In this document: piece after piece, positions 32,378 to 41,929 of the stretch
Numbering within the stretch: the first letter of the stretch is position 1
Layout of the letters: the number at the start of each line of letters is the position of its first letter
Assembly: GCA_964454685.1 (NCBI GenBank)
Contig: CAYVTZ010000022.1
Coordinates: 1 to 48,845, forward strand
From: CAYVTZ01 sp964454685
GTDB taxonomy: Bacteria; Bacillota; Clostridia; Christensenellales; Christensenellaceae
DNA length: 48,845 nucleotides
Direction: 5' to 3'
The notes under the pieces: generated by a model
What the model was told of the DNA's origin: nothing
Databases searched by the model: none
What the model saw: the letters and a program-made list of their open reading frames with translations, nothing else
Translations under genes and position numbers: made by a program

Positions 32378-35152
32378 ATGGAAAAAAACCGCTCCAAGAG
32401 ACATATTGCACTGTTCGTCGTCATTGCGGTTGCGGTGAGCTGGTTTGTGTTGGCGATCGTGGGCTACATGGCAAACATGAAATCCATCCAGAGACAGGCA
32501 ACCAACCGTGATTTGGCGACGGTGGCGGACGGCAATGCAAATCAAGTTGATTTCATGATGGAACAATATATTAAGACGCTCACCGCTGTGGTGACTTCTG
32601 TTCAGGCGTATGATGATTTGACATCGCCTGAAGTTTTGGCGATACTGGATGAAATTGCGCATGATGATATCTTTGAGCGCCTTGCCATCGATTTTGCGGA
32701 CGGAACGTCATACACATCGGATGGCGGCGTTTTTGACATTTCATTTTTGGGATATGCGGATAGAATCAGGGAAGGGAAACCATTTGTGCTGGATGTGGTG
32801 GACGCGATCAAGGATGGCACGCCGGTAGTGAGCGCGTTGGTGCCCATTGAGAGCCGCAACGGAAGGTATCGTGCTGCATTGCGCGGCTCCATATCCACCG
32901 AGAGGATGACGGCGCTATTTGATCGCACGTTTGCTTTGTATGGCGGATATTACCATGTGGTGGACGGCAACGGCAGATATGTTTCTACGGGCAGCTCGAA
33001 CAACTCGTTGTTGATGGAAGAGAACTTTTTTGACGCATTGAACAAGCTGAAATTTCAGGAGGGGTATTCTGCGCAGCAGATTCAGGAGGCATTTGTAAAG
33101 CATCAAAAGGGATTTACGCGCTATGCTCTGGGTGAGGAAGCGCGGTATGTATACTACACTCCGGTGGGCATCAACGACTGGATGCTGTTTATGATATTAC
33201 CCATGGATGTGGCGGAGCAAACAGCGAACCTCAACATGCTCAACGCACTGCTGCTGACGATGCAGGTGGTGGCGATCATGTTGCTGCTGATCCTCTATGT
33301 ATATTTTACACAAAAACGTGCGCGGGAGTTGGCGCAGACCAGTGAAAAATGCTTTACCGTTCTGGCGGAGCAGACCAACAAAGCGATTTTTGAGTGGAAC
33401 TTTGACCGAAACGAAATCAGCTTTTTATCCAATTTTGATAAGATGTTTGGAAAAGAGGGGAAGGCATTCGCCGTTCCGGACGAAATGATTGAAGCGGGCG
33501 TGGTACACGAGGAGGATCGGGCGGCGATAGAGGAACTGTTTTTGTCAGTGAAGCACGGACAGCGTGTTTCAAATGTGCGGCTGCGCCTTGCGAACGGTGA
33601 AGATGCTTTCCAATGGTGCGAGATCTCGATTGCGTTTGTTGCATCGCAGTCCGGCAAGCTGCTGCGTGCTGTGGGATTTATTGAGGATATCGATGAGCGG
33701 GTCAAAAAAGAAGAGCGCTTGCGCAGGATGTCTGAAACGGATCAGCTGACGGGACTGAACAATAAAATCACGACGGAGTACCGGATTGAAACGGTGCTGA
33801 TGGCATCCGAGCCACAGGAGGATCACCATGCGCTCTTGATTGTGGATATCGACAATTACAAGGATGTAAACGACTGCTTCGGGCATTGGTATGGGGACAT
33901 GGTACTAGCGCAGCTTGCGGCTGTTTTAAGAGCGGTGTTTCGGGAAAGCGATATCCTAGGCAGGCTGGGTGGCGACGAATTTTTTGTGCTGCTGCGGGAT
34001 GTGGGCAGCCTCAAAGTGATCGAGCAGAAGGCGAAAGAGATTTGCAGCGGGTTTCGCAAGACATATTCGGAGCAGGGGAAATCGGTGCAGATTTCTGCCA
34101 GTGTGGGGGTTGCACTGTACCCGCGAGATGGAATAACGTTCGAGCAGCTTTATCAAAACGCGGACGCGGCGCTTTATAATGTGAAGGCGAATGGCAAAGA
34201 CGGGCAGCAGATCTATGATGGCGCAAGAATGCAGGGATATAGCTCTGGGCGCACAGACATTGACGCGTATGGCGAGAAGCAGAAGAGCTTCCTTGGAAAC
34301 AAGGCGGAATACATCTTCAAAATGTTGTACGGCTCGGAGGACGAGCGCGGTGCGGTGCAATCAGCACTGCGGTTTATTGCGGAATTTTATGGATTTTCCC
34401 GTGTGAACATCTACGAATCGGATAAGGCGAGCCGGCTGGTCTCCGAAACCTTTGAGTGGTGCGCGGATGGCGTGGCGCTCACCATGCCGGAGCAGCAACA
34501 CCTTCCGGTGGAGCAGTTTGCACACATCAAGCAGGAGTTTGCCAAGCAGGGCGGGATGTTTGCCATCAGTGTTAAGGACTTTCCGGAGCATACGCATGCG
34601 TCGTATATGCGTGCGGATATTCTTTCTGTGATCTATTTTGCGATTATGGACGCAGAACGGCTGGCTGGCGCTATTACCTTCCAAGACTGTGCGAACGAGC
34701 GCATCACGCTTAGCGAAAGCGAGATGAGTGAATTTCGTACCATTTGTGAGGTGATTGGCACTTTTCTGGTGAAAGTGCGAGCGGCGGAGCGAAAGGAAGA
34801 ACATCACTTTGCACTTAAAACCGTGATTGAGAACATTGACGGGTATGTTTATGTGGTGGATCCGCAGACGCATGAGATCTTGTTTGAGAATCAGCAGGTG
34901 CGCGATTGGATCGGGAGATCCAGCGTTGGAAAGAAATGCTACGAGGTCTACATGCAATGTGATTCGCCGTGTGATACTTGCGCGATGCTTGACGTTGGCG
35001 TGGAAGAGAAGAAATGCACGGTGGAGGTGGAAAGCCAAGCGCGCGGGCTTTGCATGCGCACGACGGCAGCGCTGATCGAATGGCTGGACGGGAGAAACGT
35101 TTGCCTGATCAACAGCATTGACATCACGGAGTACAAGCAGAACAAACAGTAA
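32378..35152 (+). CDS. membrane diguanylate cyclase with outside sensor, PAS, GGDEF and GAF-type domains
   Basis: The 924-residue protein would make cyclic di-GMP. Order: membrane segment at about 9-30, an outside sensor of the Cache type (about 35-285), a second membrane segment (about 288-310), a PAS domain (about 325-445), a GGDEF domain with an intact GGDEF motif at 531-535, a GAF-like domain (about 630-800) and a last PAS-like domain (about 815-920) with clustered cysteines (CYEVYMQCDSPCDTC). R522-x-x-D525 lies five residues before GGDEF, so the inhibitory product site is intact. No EAL or HD-GYP domain is present. The ribosome site is weak. It may be read from the dnaB operon or from a start in the preceding 159-bp gap. 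Confidence 0.9.
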   Translation: MEKNRSKRHIALFVVIAVAVSWFVLAIVGYMANMKSIQRQATNRDLATVADGNANQVDFMMEQYIKTLTAVVTSVQAYDDLTSPEVLAILDEIAHDDIFERLAIDFADGTSYTSDGGVFDISFLGYADRIREGKPFVLDVVDAIKDGTPVVSALVPIESRNGRYRAALRGSISTERMTALFDRTFALYGGYYHVVDGNGRYVSTGSSNNSLLMEENFFDALNKLKFQEGYSAQQIQEAFVKHQKGFTRYALGEEARYVYYTPVGINDWMLFMILPMDVAEQTANLNMLNALLLTMQVVAIMLLLILYVYFTQKRARELAQTSEKCFTVLAEQTNKAIFEWNFDRNEISFLSNFDKMFGKEGKAFAVPDEMIEAGVVHEEDRAAIEELFLSVKHGQRVSNVRLRLANGEDAFQWCEISIAFVASQSGKLLRAVGFIEDIDERVKKEERLRRMSETDQLTGLNNKITTEYRIETVLMASEPQEDHHALLIVDIDNYKDVNDCFGHWYGDMVLAQLAAVLRAVFRESDILGRLGGDEFFVLLRDVGSLKVIEQKAKEICSGFRKTYSEQGKSVQISASVGVALYPRDGITFEQLYQNADAALYNVKANGKDGQQIYDGARMQGYSSGRTDIDAYGEKQKSFLGNKAEYIFKMLYGSEDERGAVQSALRFIAEFYGFSRVNIYESDKASRLVSETFEWCADGVALTMPEQQHLPVEQFAHIKQEFAKQGGMFAISVKDFPEHTHASYMRADILSVIYFAIMDAERLAGAITFQDCANERITLSESEMSEFRTICEVIGTFLVKVRAAERKEEHHFALKTVIENIDGYVYVVDPQTHEILFENQQVRDWIGRSSVGKKCYEVYMQCDSPCDTCAMLDVGVEEKKCTVEVESQARGLCMRTTAALIEWLDGRNVCLINSIDITEYKQNKQ

Positions 35153-35167
35153 AAAATGCGAAGCATG

Positions 35168-35208
35168 AAAAAGGGGGCTGCCTCAGTTTTTTTCTGAGAC
35201 AGCCCCTT
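35168..35208 (-). terminator. terminator of the xylA transcript (minus strand)
   Basis: A long stem, GGGGCTGCCTCAG (35174-35186) against CTGAGACAGCCCC (35194-35206) with one C·A mismatch, has a T-loop. On the minus strand it is followed by five T (complement of 35168-35172). It may also act on the plus-strand diguanylate cyclase transcript. Confidence 0.85.
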
Positions 35209-35223
35209 CGTGTGTGATTGAGA

Positions 35224-36546
35224 TTATTTCATTGCTGCGTAGATGTATTCGTTTAGGATGCTTTCCAGCATTTCCTGTCTGCCGGACTCGTTTTTGATTT
35301 CGATTTCCTGCGCATAAGCGGCGAGGTCTTTGAGGGTGCATTTGCCATCAATGATGTCCTTGCCGATGCCGGAATCATAGCTTGCGTAGCGGTTTGCAAC
35401 GAATTTTTCAATTACGCCGCCTTCCAGCATCAGGTGTGCTGCTTTCAGACCAACCGCGAAAGTATCCATGCCTGCTGCGTGAGCGTGGAACAGATCTTCC
35501 GGCTTGAAGCTGCCGCGGCGTACTTTAGAATCAAAGTTCAGGCCGCCTGTGGTAAAGCCGCCCATTTTGAGGATTTCGTACATACCGAGCGTGGTGTCGT
35601 ACACATTCGTGGGGAACTGATCGGTATCCCATCCAAGCAGCATATCGCCTGTGTTTGCATCCACAGAGCCGAGCATGCCATTGATACGCGCCACGTGCAG
35701 ATCGTGCTGGAAGGTGTGTGCCGCCAGCGTTGCGTGGTTTGCTTCGATATTGAACTTGAAGTGATCTTCCAGACCATAGGTGCGCAGGAACGCGATGCCG
35801 GAAGCAACGTCGAAATCATACTGATGCTTGGTAGGCTCTTTGGGCTTGGGCTCGATGTAGAACTGACCCGTGAAGCCGATCTCTTTTGCATAGTCCACAG
35901 CCATATGCAGGAAGCGAGCGAGGTTATCCAGCTCCAATTTCATGTTGGTATTGAGCAGTGTTTCGTAACCTTCGCGGCCGCCCCAGAAGGTGTAGCCGGT
36001 TGCGCCCAGTTCTTTTGCAACGTCCAAACCATTTTTGACCTGACCTGCCGCATAAGCGTATACATTTGCATTCGGGCTGGTGGCTGCGCCGTGCATGAAG
36101 CGCGGATTGCCAAACAGCGAGCAGGTTGCCCACAACATTTTTTTGTTGTTTTCATCCATCAACTGTTTGAACAGTTTGACGATGACGTCCAGATTTTTGT
36201 TGGTCTCAGCAAGGTTTTTGCCTTCCGGTGCGATATCGCGGTCATGGAATGCAAAATAGTCCATATCCAGCTTGTTCATCAGCTCGAACGCTGCGTATGC
36301 TCTTGCCTTTGCATTTTCCATCGGATCGCTGATGCTGTTCCAAGAACGCTCCATCGTGGCGGTGCCGAACTGATCTGCGCCCGAACCGGTGATTGCGTGC
36401 CAATAAGCCAGCGAGAATTTCAGATGATCGCGCATTGATTTGCCTCCGACCATTTCTTCCGGGCGATAGCGACGGAAGCAGGGTTTCGTCGAGAATTTAT
36501 CTTCAGTGTACTGTAACTTTTGAATGCCTTCAAAGTATTCTTTCAT
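35224..36546 (-). CDS. xylA: xylose isomerase
   Basis: The 440-residue TIM-barrel enzyme interconverts xylose and xylulose (and glucose and fructose) with two divalent metals. Diagnostic strings: YFAFHDRDIAPEG (catalytic His), FYIEPKPKEPTKHQYDFD (metal-binding Glu and the Lys), FNIEANHATLAAHTF, and VDANTGDMLLGWDTDQFPTN. The length is that of class II enzymes. AGAGGT precedes the ATG. It is the last gene of a minus-strand pair with the sugar isomerase/epimerase 62 bases upstream. No xylulokinase gene is in the window. Confidence 0.96.
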   Translation of the reverse strand: MKEYFEGIQKLQYTEDKFSTKPCFRRYRPEEMVGGKSMRDHLKFSLAYWHAITGSGADQFGTATMERSWNSISDPMENAKARAYAAFELMNKLDMDYFAFHDRDIAPEGKNLAETNKNLDVIVKLFKQLMDENNKKMLWATCSLFGNPRFMHGAATSPNANVYAYAAGQVKNGLDVAKELGATGYTFWGGREGYETLLNTNMKLELDNLARFLHMAVDYAKEIGFTGQFYIEPKPKEPTKHQYDFDVASGIAFLRTYGLEDHFKFNIEANHATLAAHTFQHDLHVARINGMLGSVDANTGDMLLGWDTDQFPTNVYDTTLGMYEILKMGGFTTGGLNFDSKVRRGSFKPEDLFHAHAAGMDTFAVGLKAAHLMLEGGVIEKFVANRYASYDSGIGKDIIDGKCTLKDLAAYAQEIEIKNESGRQEMLESILNEYIYAAMK

Positions 36547-36608
36547 TGTGATACCTCTTTCATAAAATCTGTGTTATGCCGGAGTTTGCACCCCGAATGA
36601 TTTCTAAC

Positions 36609-37598
36609 TTACGCGTTTTTGAGTGCATCGTCGAATGCTCCGACGTTGGGGCTGATGTTGATGCGCTTCGTAAATGCGCACGCCTCAGCGCCACCTGCGA
36701 AGCGTTCCATACCGGAGTCCTCCCACTCGATAGAAAGCGGGCCATCGTAACCGATGGAATTGAGCTCGCGAATGATTGCTTCAAAGTCCACATGACCTCT
36801 GCCGGGGGAACGGAAGCTCCAACCACGACGCGGATCGCCAAACTCGATGTGGGATCCGAGGATGCCGTTGAGCCCGTCCAGCGTGACACCTACATCCTTG
36901 ATGTGCACATGATATACCCGGTCGGGAAGCTCACGAATCATCAGATGCGGCTTCATGCCCTGCCAATAGAGATGGCTGGGGTCGAAGTTCATGCCGAGTG
37001 TCTTGCGATATTTGAACGCTTCCAAAAGCTTGACAAAGGAATAGTAATCAAAAGCAATTTCGGTGGGATGCACTTCCAACGCAAAGCGGATGCCTGCTGC
37101 GTCCATCTCGTCGAACAGGGGCGTCCAACGATCCACAATGGTCTGATATCCTTCGTCTACCATTTCCTGCGAAGTTTGCGGGAAGGAATACCAATACGGC
37201 CAAATGGGGGAACCCATAAACCCAGTGACCACGTTGATGCCGAAATTTTTTGCGGCTGCGATGACATCACGCACTTCTTGAATCGCCCAAGCGCGCATCG
37301 CTTCAAAATCGTTGGCGACAGATGCAGGTGCAAAGCCGTTGTGGCGCACATCCAACACATCACCAACCACTTGTCCGGACAGATGACAGCTGATTGCCCA
37401 GCATTGCAGCCCATATTTGGCAAGTGTTGCCTTGATCTCGTTGACGTAATTCATGTCCTGAGCTGCTTTTTTTGCATTAAGGTGATTGCCCCATGTGGCA
37501 AGCTCCAGACCTTCATACCCCATCTCTTGTGCCTTTTTGCACATTTCCTCAAAGGGAATGTCCGCCCATTGTCCTGTAAAAAGTGTTACCGGTCTCAT
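36609..37598 (-). CDS. TIM-barrel sugar phosphate isomerase/epimerase family protein
   Basis: The 329-residue protein belongs to the xylose-isomerase-like TIM barrel (AP-endonuclease 2) superfamily. Visible are GYEGLELATWGNHL at the second strand, FALEVHPTEIAFD with a metal-binding Glu, NFDPSHLYWQG, VYHVHIKD with His/Asp ligands and SIEWED with Glu. Members include inosose dehydratases, hydroxypyruvate isomerases and sugar epimerases; the substrate here is not known. AGAGGG precedes the ATG. It is the first gene after a very strong promoter and is followed by xylA, so both act in one pathway. Confidence 0.87.
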   Translation of the reverse strand: MRPVTLFTGQWADIPFEEMCKKAQEMGYEGLELATWGNHLNAKKAAQDMNYVNEIKATLAKYGLQCWAISCHLSGQVVGDVLDVRHNGFAPASVANDFEAMRAWAIQEVRDVIAAAKNFGINVVTGFMGSPIWPYWYSFPQTSQEMVDEGYQTIVDRWTPLFDEMDAAGIRFALEVHPTEIAFDYYSFVKLLEAFKYRKTLGMNFDPSHLYWQGMKPHLMIRELPDRVYHVHIKDVGVTLDGLNGILGSHIEFGDPRRGWSFRSPGRGHVDFEAIIRELNSIGYDGPLSIEWEDSGMERFAGGAEACAFTKRINISPNVGAFDDALKNA

Positions 37599-37616
37599 TT
37601 TAAACCCTCTCTTTCC

Positions 37617-37717
37617 GATTGAATCAATCTATCATAGAAATCGAATGCGATTATGCTGATACTTCGTGAATTTTGACATGTATACTTTTATTATATTGAG
37701 TTTTCGAGGTTTGTCAA
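37617..37717 (-). promoter_or_regulatory. strong promoter of the isomerase-xylA operon, with a leader palindrome
   Basis: On the minus strand a perfect TTGACA (37717-37712) is followed by 16 bases and a perfect TATAAT (37695-37690). In the leader a 13-bp odd palindrome GATTGAATCAATC (37617-37629) lies just before the ribosome site and could be an operator. Apart from this promoter and the terminator at 37946-37980, nothing is seen in the 423-bp gap 37599-38021; an 82-codon frame in it is not supported. Confidence 0.85.
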
Positions 37718-37945
37718 TACGAGATAGCAAGAATGCCATAGCGCAAAGTCGAGCAAAACTGCGCTTGTGAAAACTGCTGCGAAAGCCTGTGTGAAGGGAA
37801 AAACAATAAATCGAATTTGTGCGTTAGACGATGCTGCCCTGGTTGCGGGCAGTATGCTTCGCGCGAACATAGCAAAGATGTAGGATGCAAATAGCAAATA
37901 TGTCAAAATAATGATGCGCAATGAGGTCTTACGCGGCAAAGCACC

Positions 37946-37980
37946 AAAAAACCGCTGCGGCGATATGCCACAGCGGTTTT
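37946..37980 (-). terminator. terminator after the sugar-binding protein gene
   Basis: AAAACCGCTG (37948-37957) pairs with CAGCGGTTTT (37971-37980), extended inward by GGC/GCC past one mismatch. It is followed on the minus strand by T. It separates the importer operon from the isomerase-xylA operon. Confidence 0.88.
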
Positions 37981-38021
37981 ATTTTGAATCTTATCCCGAA
38001 GTTCAAATTGTAACGGTAATG

Positions 38022-39260
38022 TTATTGAGCCATACCAGTTCTGTCCTTCACGGAAGCATCGTTGATGTCACGAACGAAGTCGCCATTTGCTCTCTTCGTC
38101 ATGTAAGCATCGATGTCAGAGAAGGGAACCAAAGAGTTGCCGATTTCATTGATGTTTTCATCGGTGTAAACTGTGAAGTTCGTGAACACGAATTTTCTGT
38201 AATCTTCGCCTGCGAAGTAGGACTTGAGCTGCTGATACAGGAAGTCACCTTCAAGTGCTGCGGAGTGATTTACGTCCAGTTTGATTTCGCCGTTCTTCGC
38301 CCAATCCCAGGAGATTTCTCTGCCGTTGGAGGAGAAGAGGTAGTAGTCAGCCGGTTTCAGACCAGCTTCCTGGAAAGCAGCCAGAACGCCTTCCATCATC
38401 GGGTTGTTCTGCGCATAAACTGCATCAAAACCATCAACGCCCAAAGATGTGATTGCATCGGTCATCACTTTTTTTGCAGGATCAGCGAACCAGTCACCGG
38501 AAGCCCACACAACAACCTCAACATCCTGAGTGCCGTCCAGCTTCGCGTTGGACTGCTGCTCCATCAGTTCTTCAGCGGTCAAACCACCGAGGCTCAGGCC
38601 TGCATCTTCGTATGCTTTCAGCATGCCGTAGGACTGTGCCTGCGCCGTGCCGCCACCCAGGAAGCCCTGAATGTTGACAACTTTTTTCACGCCGCGCTTG
38701 ATCATGTCCAGACCGGACTGATAGCCAACGTCAAAGAAGTCATAACCGATAGAACCGGCTGCATCTGTTGCATTCGGAACTGCCGAGAAATCGTGACCTG
38801 CGCCGAAGTACGGGATACCCGCATCTACGCATTTGGTGATGCACTCGCTGGTTGTCTGCGCATTGTTCTGAATCGCGCAGATTGCATCAACACCAGAGGT
38901 GATAAAGTCTTCGATTGCTTTAAGCTGAGCATCTGCGGTGTTGTTACCAACCACATATTCAACTTCCCATTTGACATCAGGATCAGCATCTGCGCAAGCC
39001 TGCAGAGATTCTGCGACCATTGCGTAGTAAGAATCCGCGCCATCAGCAAAGAAGCCGATTTTCTTGGGAGCAGCAGCGTCAGCAGCCGGAGCCTCAGATG
39101 CCGGAGCTTCGGAAGCCGGAGCCTCAGATGCGGGAGCCTCGGAAGCCGGAGCCTCAGATGCCGGAGCTTCGGATACAGCCGGAGCCGCAGCCGGTGCGCA
39201 AGCTGCGAATAAGCCAACGCTCATCACAACGCATACCAAAATAGCAATAATTTTTTTCAT
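38022..39260 (-). CDS. sugar ABC transporter substrate-binding lipoprotein
   Basis: The 412-residue protein is a ribose/galactose-type (family 2) periplasmic-binding-protein fold lipoprotein. It has a signal with lipobox FAAC (C21), a Ser/Glu/Ala/Pro linker made of six 5-residue repeats (EAPAS, residues 31-60), then the binding domain from KKIGFFADGADSYYAM, with VDAICAIQNNAQTT and FDAVYAQNNPMMEGVLAA typical of this group. The ligand is unknown. AGGAGGAAATGT precedes the ATG. Unusually it is the last gene of the importer operon, after ATPase and permease. Confidence 0.93.
   Translation of the reverse strand: MKKIIAILVCVVMSVGLFAACAPAAAPAVSEAPASEAPASEAPASEAPASEAPASEAPAADAAAPKKIGFFADGADSYYAMVAESLQACADADPDVKWEVEYVVGNNTADAQLKAIEDFITSGVDAICAIQNNAQTTSECITKCVDAGIPYFGAGHDFSAVPNATDAAGSIGYDFFDVGYQSGLDMIKRGVKKVVNIQGFLGGGTAQAQSYGMLKAYEDAGLSLGGLTAEELMEQQSNAKLDGTQDVEVVVWASGDWFADPAKKVMTDAITSLGVDGFDAVYAQNNPMMEGVLAAFQEAGLKPADYYLFSSNGREISWDWAKNGEIKLDVNHSAALEGDFLYQQLKSYFAGEDYRKFVFTNFTVYTDENINEIGNSLVPFSDIDAYMTKRANGDFVRDINDASVKDRTGMAQ
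39081..39170 (-). repeat. 15-bp tandem repeat encoding the EAPAS linker
   Basis: Six 15-bp units in frame code for EAPAS five times and EAPAA once. Two codon variants alternate, so the array looks like 30-bp units. Copy number could change by slippage and alter the length of the lipoprotein tether. Confidence 0.9.
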
Positions 39261-39313
39261 ACATTTCCTCCTTATAGGTTCTGCTTATCATTTTTTGGGA
39301 TAAGTTTATATAA

Positions 39314-39326
39314 GCGGGAATCCCGC
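39314..39326 (-). other. small intercistronic hairpin between permease and binding-protein genes
   Basis: GCGGGA and TCCCGC lie around one base, in the 75-bp gap between the permease stop and the binding-protein start. No T-run follows, so it is not a clear terminator. Such hairpins can guard the 3' end of an upstream message or raise expression of the downstream one. Confidence 0.45.
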
Positions 39327-39335
39327 ATTATATCA

Positions 39336-40445
39336 TTATTTTGCAGCTTCTGCTGCTTTTTGCGCCTCGTACTCTTCCTTCTGCTGCTTGAGCAGGTTCT
39401 TTTGCTGCATAGAAGCGGCAATTGCGCCCAGCGATACAACGAGAATGAGGATGGCGCCTTTGACGACAAACTGCCAGTCTGCCTGAATGCGCAGGATGTT
39501 CATGCCGTTGCCGATCGCGCCCATCAGGAATACGCCGATGATAACGCCAATGATGTTTCCGCGTCCGCCTGCCATGGCGACACCGCCGATAACCACTGCG
39601 GTAATAACATCAATTTCAAGGTTTTGACCTACGGTAATGATTGCGGTGCTGTTACGTGCCAGTGAGACGATACCCGCGATTGCGACCAACAAGCCGTTGA
39701 GCGAGTAGGTGGACATCACAATGCCCTTGACGTTGATACCGGCGAGGAAGGCTGCCTGACGGTTTGCGCCGACCGCATAAACACGTCTGCCATATTTGGT
39801 GTATTTCATAATCAGGAAAATTGCAACTGCTGCAATCACAAAGAGTATAACGTAAAATTGCAGTACGAGCGGAAGATTGGTAACAGGGTCTTTAAGACCT
39901 TCCGGAATCATGTTAACCTTGAGCCAGTCTACCACGCCGCCGTCGATGCGTACTTCTTTTTGGTTGCAAATGACGAGCGCGATACCGCGAATACTGATCA
40001 TACCACCCAATGTGATGATGAATGGCTCAACATTAAAGCGGGAAATAATCAAGCCCATACCTGTCTCCAGCAGAATGGCAAACACAATGACCATAATCAG
40101 AGACAGTGCAAAGGGCCAGCCCCAATCGGTGTAGGACTTTGCCACAAACAGTACGACGAAGGAAACGAGCATACCGATGGAAAGATCAATGCCTCCGCCG
40201 ATCATGACAACTGCCATGCCCATTGCGGCGACGCCGACAACGGATACCTGCATCAGGATATTAAACCAGTTAGATGCCGCAATATACTTTGGATATGCGA
40301 CAGCGCCGGTGGATGTTGCTGTCATAATTAGCTCGACAACTGCGATGCCGATAACGAACAGAATGAATACCAGTAAAATTTTGCCGTTCTCGCCTTTGAA
40401 TACCGAACCGCCTCTTTTGACGGACGGTGTTGCGTTTGATTTCAT
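39336..40445 (-). CDS. ribose-type ABC transporter permease
   Basis: The 369-residue protein has about ten membrane segments and the motifs of the RbsC/branched-chain-like permease family: MGMAVVMIGGGIDLSIGMLVSF is the key signature (shown here as overlapping parts GMAVVMIGGGIDLS and SIGMLVSF), followed by FIITLGGMISIRGIALVI and GGVAMAGGRGNIIG. The latter matches the EAA-like loop that contacts the ATPase. It works in the cell membrane as a dimer. Its start overlaps the ATPase stop by 4 bases, so translation is coupled. The C-terminal tail is charged and Ala/Glu/Lys-rich. Confidence 0.92.
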   Translation of the reverse strand: MKSNATPSVKRGGSVFKGENGKILLVFILFVIGIAVVELIMTATSTGAVAYPKYIAASNWFNILMQVSVVGVAAMGMAVVMIGGGIDLSIGMLVSFVVLFVAKSYTDWGWPFALSLIMVIVFAILLETGMGLIISRFNVEPFIITLGGMISIRGIALVICNQKEVRIDGGVVDWLKVNMIPEGLKDPVTNLPLVLQFYVILFVIAAVAIFLIMKYTKYGRRVYAVGANRQAAFLAGINVKGIVMSTYSLNGLLVAIAGIVSLARNSTAIITVGQNLEIDVITAVVIGGVAMAGGRGNIIGVIIGVFLMGAIGNGMNILRIQADWQFVVKGAILILVVSLGAIAASMQQKNLLKQQKEEYEAQKAAEAAK

Positions 40446-41929
40446 ATCTTTTTCCCCCCAATAGAGTATTCGAGTACATTTTCTTCGGAAATTTCATCCA
40501 TGGCTAATTGACCAGCGATTTTTCCTTCTTTCATGACGATGATGCGGTCGCTCATGGAGCAGACCTCAGGCATATCCGAGGAAACCATGATAATGGCTTT
40601 GCCCGCACGTAGAAGATTTGTCATGATTTTGTAGATTTCTTGCTTTGCGCCAACGTCGATGCCGCGTGTGGGCTCATCGAAGATGAAAATTTCACCGCCG
40701 GTGTTAAACCATTTTGCGAGCACAACCTTTTGCTGATTGCCGCCGGAAAGGCTCATGACCAGTGCATCAGAACTGGTCGCTTTTGTACCCAGCTCTTTCA
40801 CATATTTATCGCCGACCGCTTTTTCTTCGGCGGGCGTCATAATTGCGCCTTTGGTTTTTACCATGTTAGCGAGTATGGTATTACGCGCGATGGTGTGAAT
40901 CAAACAAAGCCCTGTGTGCTGGCGATCTTCTGTGATGAAGCACATTTTATGCTTGATGGCATCAATGGGGCTTTTGAAGTTGACCTTTTTACCCAGCAGC
41001 GTGACTTCGCCGCCCATGACTTTTGCACCACCAAACAGCAATGTCATCAGTTCGCTTCGTCCGGAGCCGACCATGCCGGCAAAACCGACGATTTCGCCGC
41101 GGCGCAAATTGAAACTGACGCCACGAACGCCGTTGCCAGCTAGATTTTGAACGTCCAAAACGACCTCGCCCGGCTCAAAATGCTCGCGGCTGTAAAATGC
41201 CGAAACATCGCGGCCGACCATTTCACGAATGAGCTGAGGCTCATCGATTTCCGATGCGGTGTAAGTGCTGACCAGATGCCCGTCGCGCAGGACGGAGATG
41301 CGATCCGCGATCTTGAACACTTCTTCTAAATGATGGGAAATATAAATGATTCCGATGCCGCGTTCCTTGATGCGTTGCACGATCTCTAAAAGATTTTCGA
41401 TTTCAGCAACGGAGAAAGATGCCGTAGGCTCGTCCATAATGATGACTTTCTTGTCAAACACCAACGCCTTGGCGATTTCGACGATTTTCTGCTCACCCGA
41501 TGTAAGCGTTTCGACGATGGCATCCGGACTGATCGTACTTTTGAGAAAGTCCAACCCTTCCTGTGTGCGCTGCCGCATTTCGTCCTTCTGCATGACCCCG
41601 TTTTTTGTGATTTCCATTCCTGCAAAGATATTCTCTGTGACGGAAAGGGGGCCGAAAACCATATGCTCTTGATAAATGGTTTGAATGCCCAGTTCCATTG
41701 CAAGGTGCGGATTCAATTTGATGGGCTTGCCGTCCACGCTGATTTGTCCGCCCACATCCGGCTCGTATGCGCCCGAAATGGTCTTGATCAAGGTGGATTT
41801 GCCTGCACCGTTTTCGCCGCATAAGCAATGCACTTCGCCGCGATTCAGCGAGAACGTGACATTACTGAGCGCCTTCACACCAGGAAATGTTTTGGATACA
41901 TTGCTTAAACTTAAAATTTCCTCAGCCAT
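40442..41929 (-). CDS. ribose-type ABC transporter ATPase (two nucleotide-binding domains)
   Basis: The 495-residue protein has two ATPase domains in tandem, as in RbsA/MglA. Domain 1: Walker A GENGAGKST near residue 38, signature LTSGEQKIVEIAKAL and Walker B KKVIIMDEPTAS. Domain 2: degenerate Walker A GMVGSGRSE, signature LSGGNQQKVVLAKW, Walker B IFIFDEPTRGIDVGAK. Only domain 1 is expected to bind ATP normally. The ribosome site GGAGGTGATC is an unusually long match to the 16S rRNA 3' end and sits within the palindrome GGTGATCACC (41934-41943). First gene of the importer operon. Confidence 0.94.
   Translation of the reverse strand: MAEEILSLSNVSKTFPGVKALSNVTFSLNRGEVHCLCGENGAGKSTLIKTISGAYEPDVGGQISVDGKPIKLNPHLAMELGIQTIYQEHMVFGPLSVTENIFAGMEITKNGVMQKDEMRQRTQEGLDFLKSTISPDAIVETLTSGEQKIVEIAKALVFDKKVIIMDEPTASFSVAEIENLLEIVQRIKERGIGIIYISHHLEEVFKIADRISVLRDGHLVSTYTASEIDEPQLIREMVGRDVSAFYSREHFEPGEVVLDVQNLAGNGVRGVSFNLRRGEIVGFAGMVGSGRSELMTLLFGGAKVMGGEVTLLGKKVNFKSPIDAIKHKMCFITEDRQHTGLCLIHTIARNTILANMVKTKGAIMTPAEEKAVGDKYVKELGTKATSSDALVMSLSGGNQQKVVLAKWFNTGGEIFIFDEPTRGIDVGAKQEIYKIMTNLLRAGKAIIMVSSDMPEVCSMSDRIIVMKEGKIAGQLAMDEISEENVLEYSIGGKKI

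Noticed and set aside
37740..37850. Possible third copy of the dispersed repeat (AAAGCCTGTG and TCGAATTTGTGCG strings)
   Set aside because: Only short matches, with different spacing and no terminal inverted repeats; too diverged to claim.
37691..37939. 82-codon minus-strand frame with hydrophobic stretches
   Set aside because: It starts at a TTG without a ribosome site, right after a terminator, and its end runs through the -35/-10 boxes of the isomerase-xylA promoter.
39020..39303. Plus-strand low-complexity frames opposite the EAPAS array
   Set aside because: They are antisense shadows of the 15-bp repeat and lack start signals.
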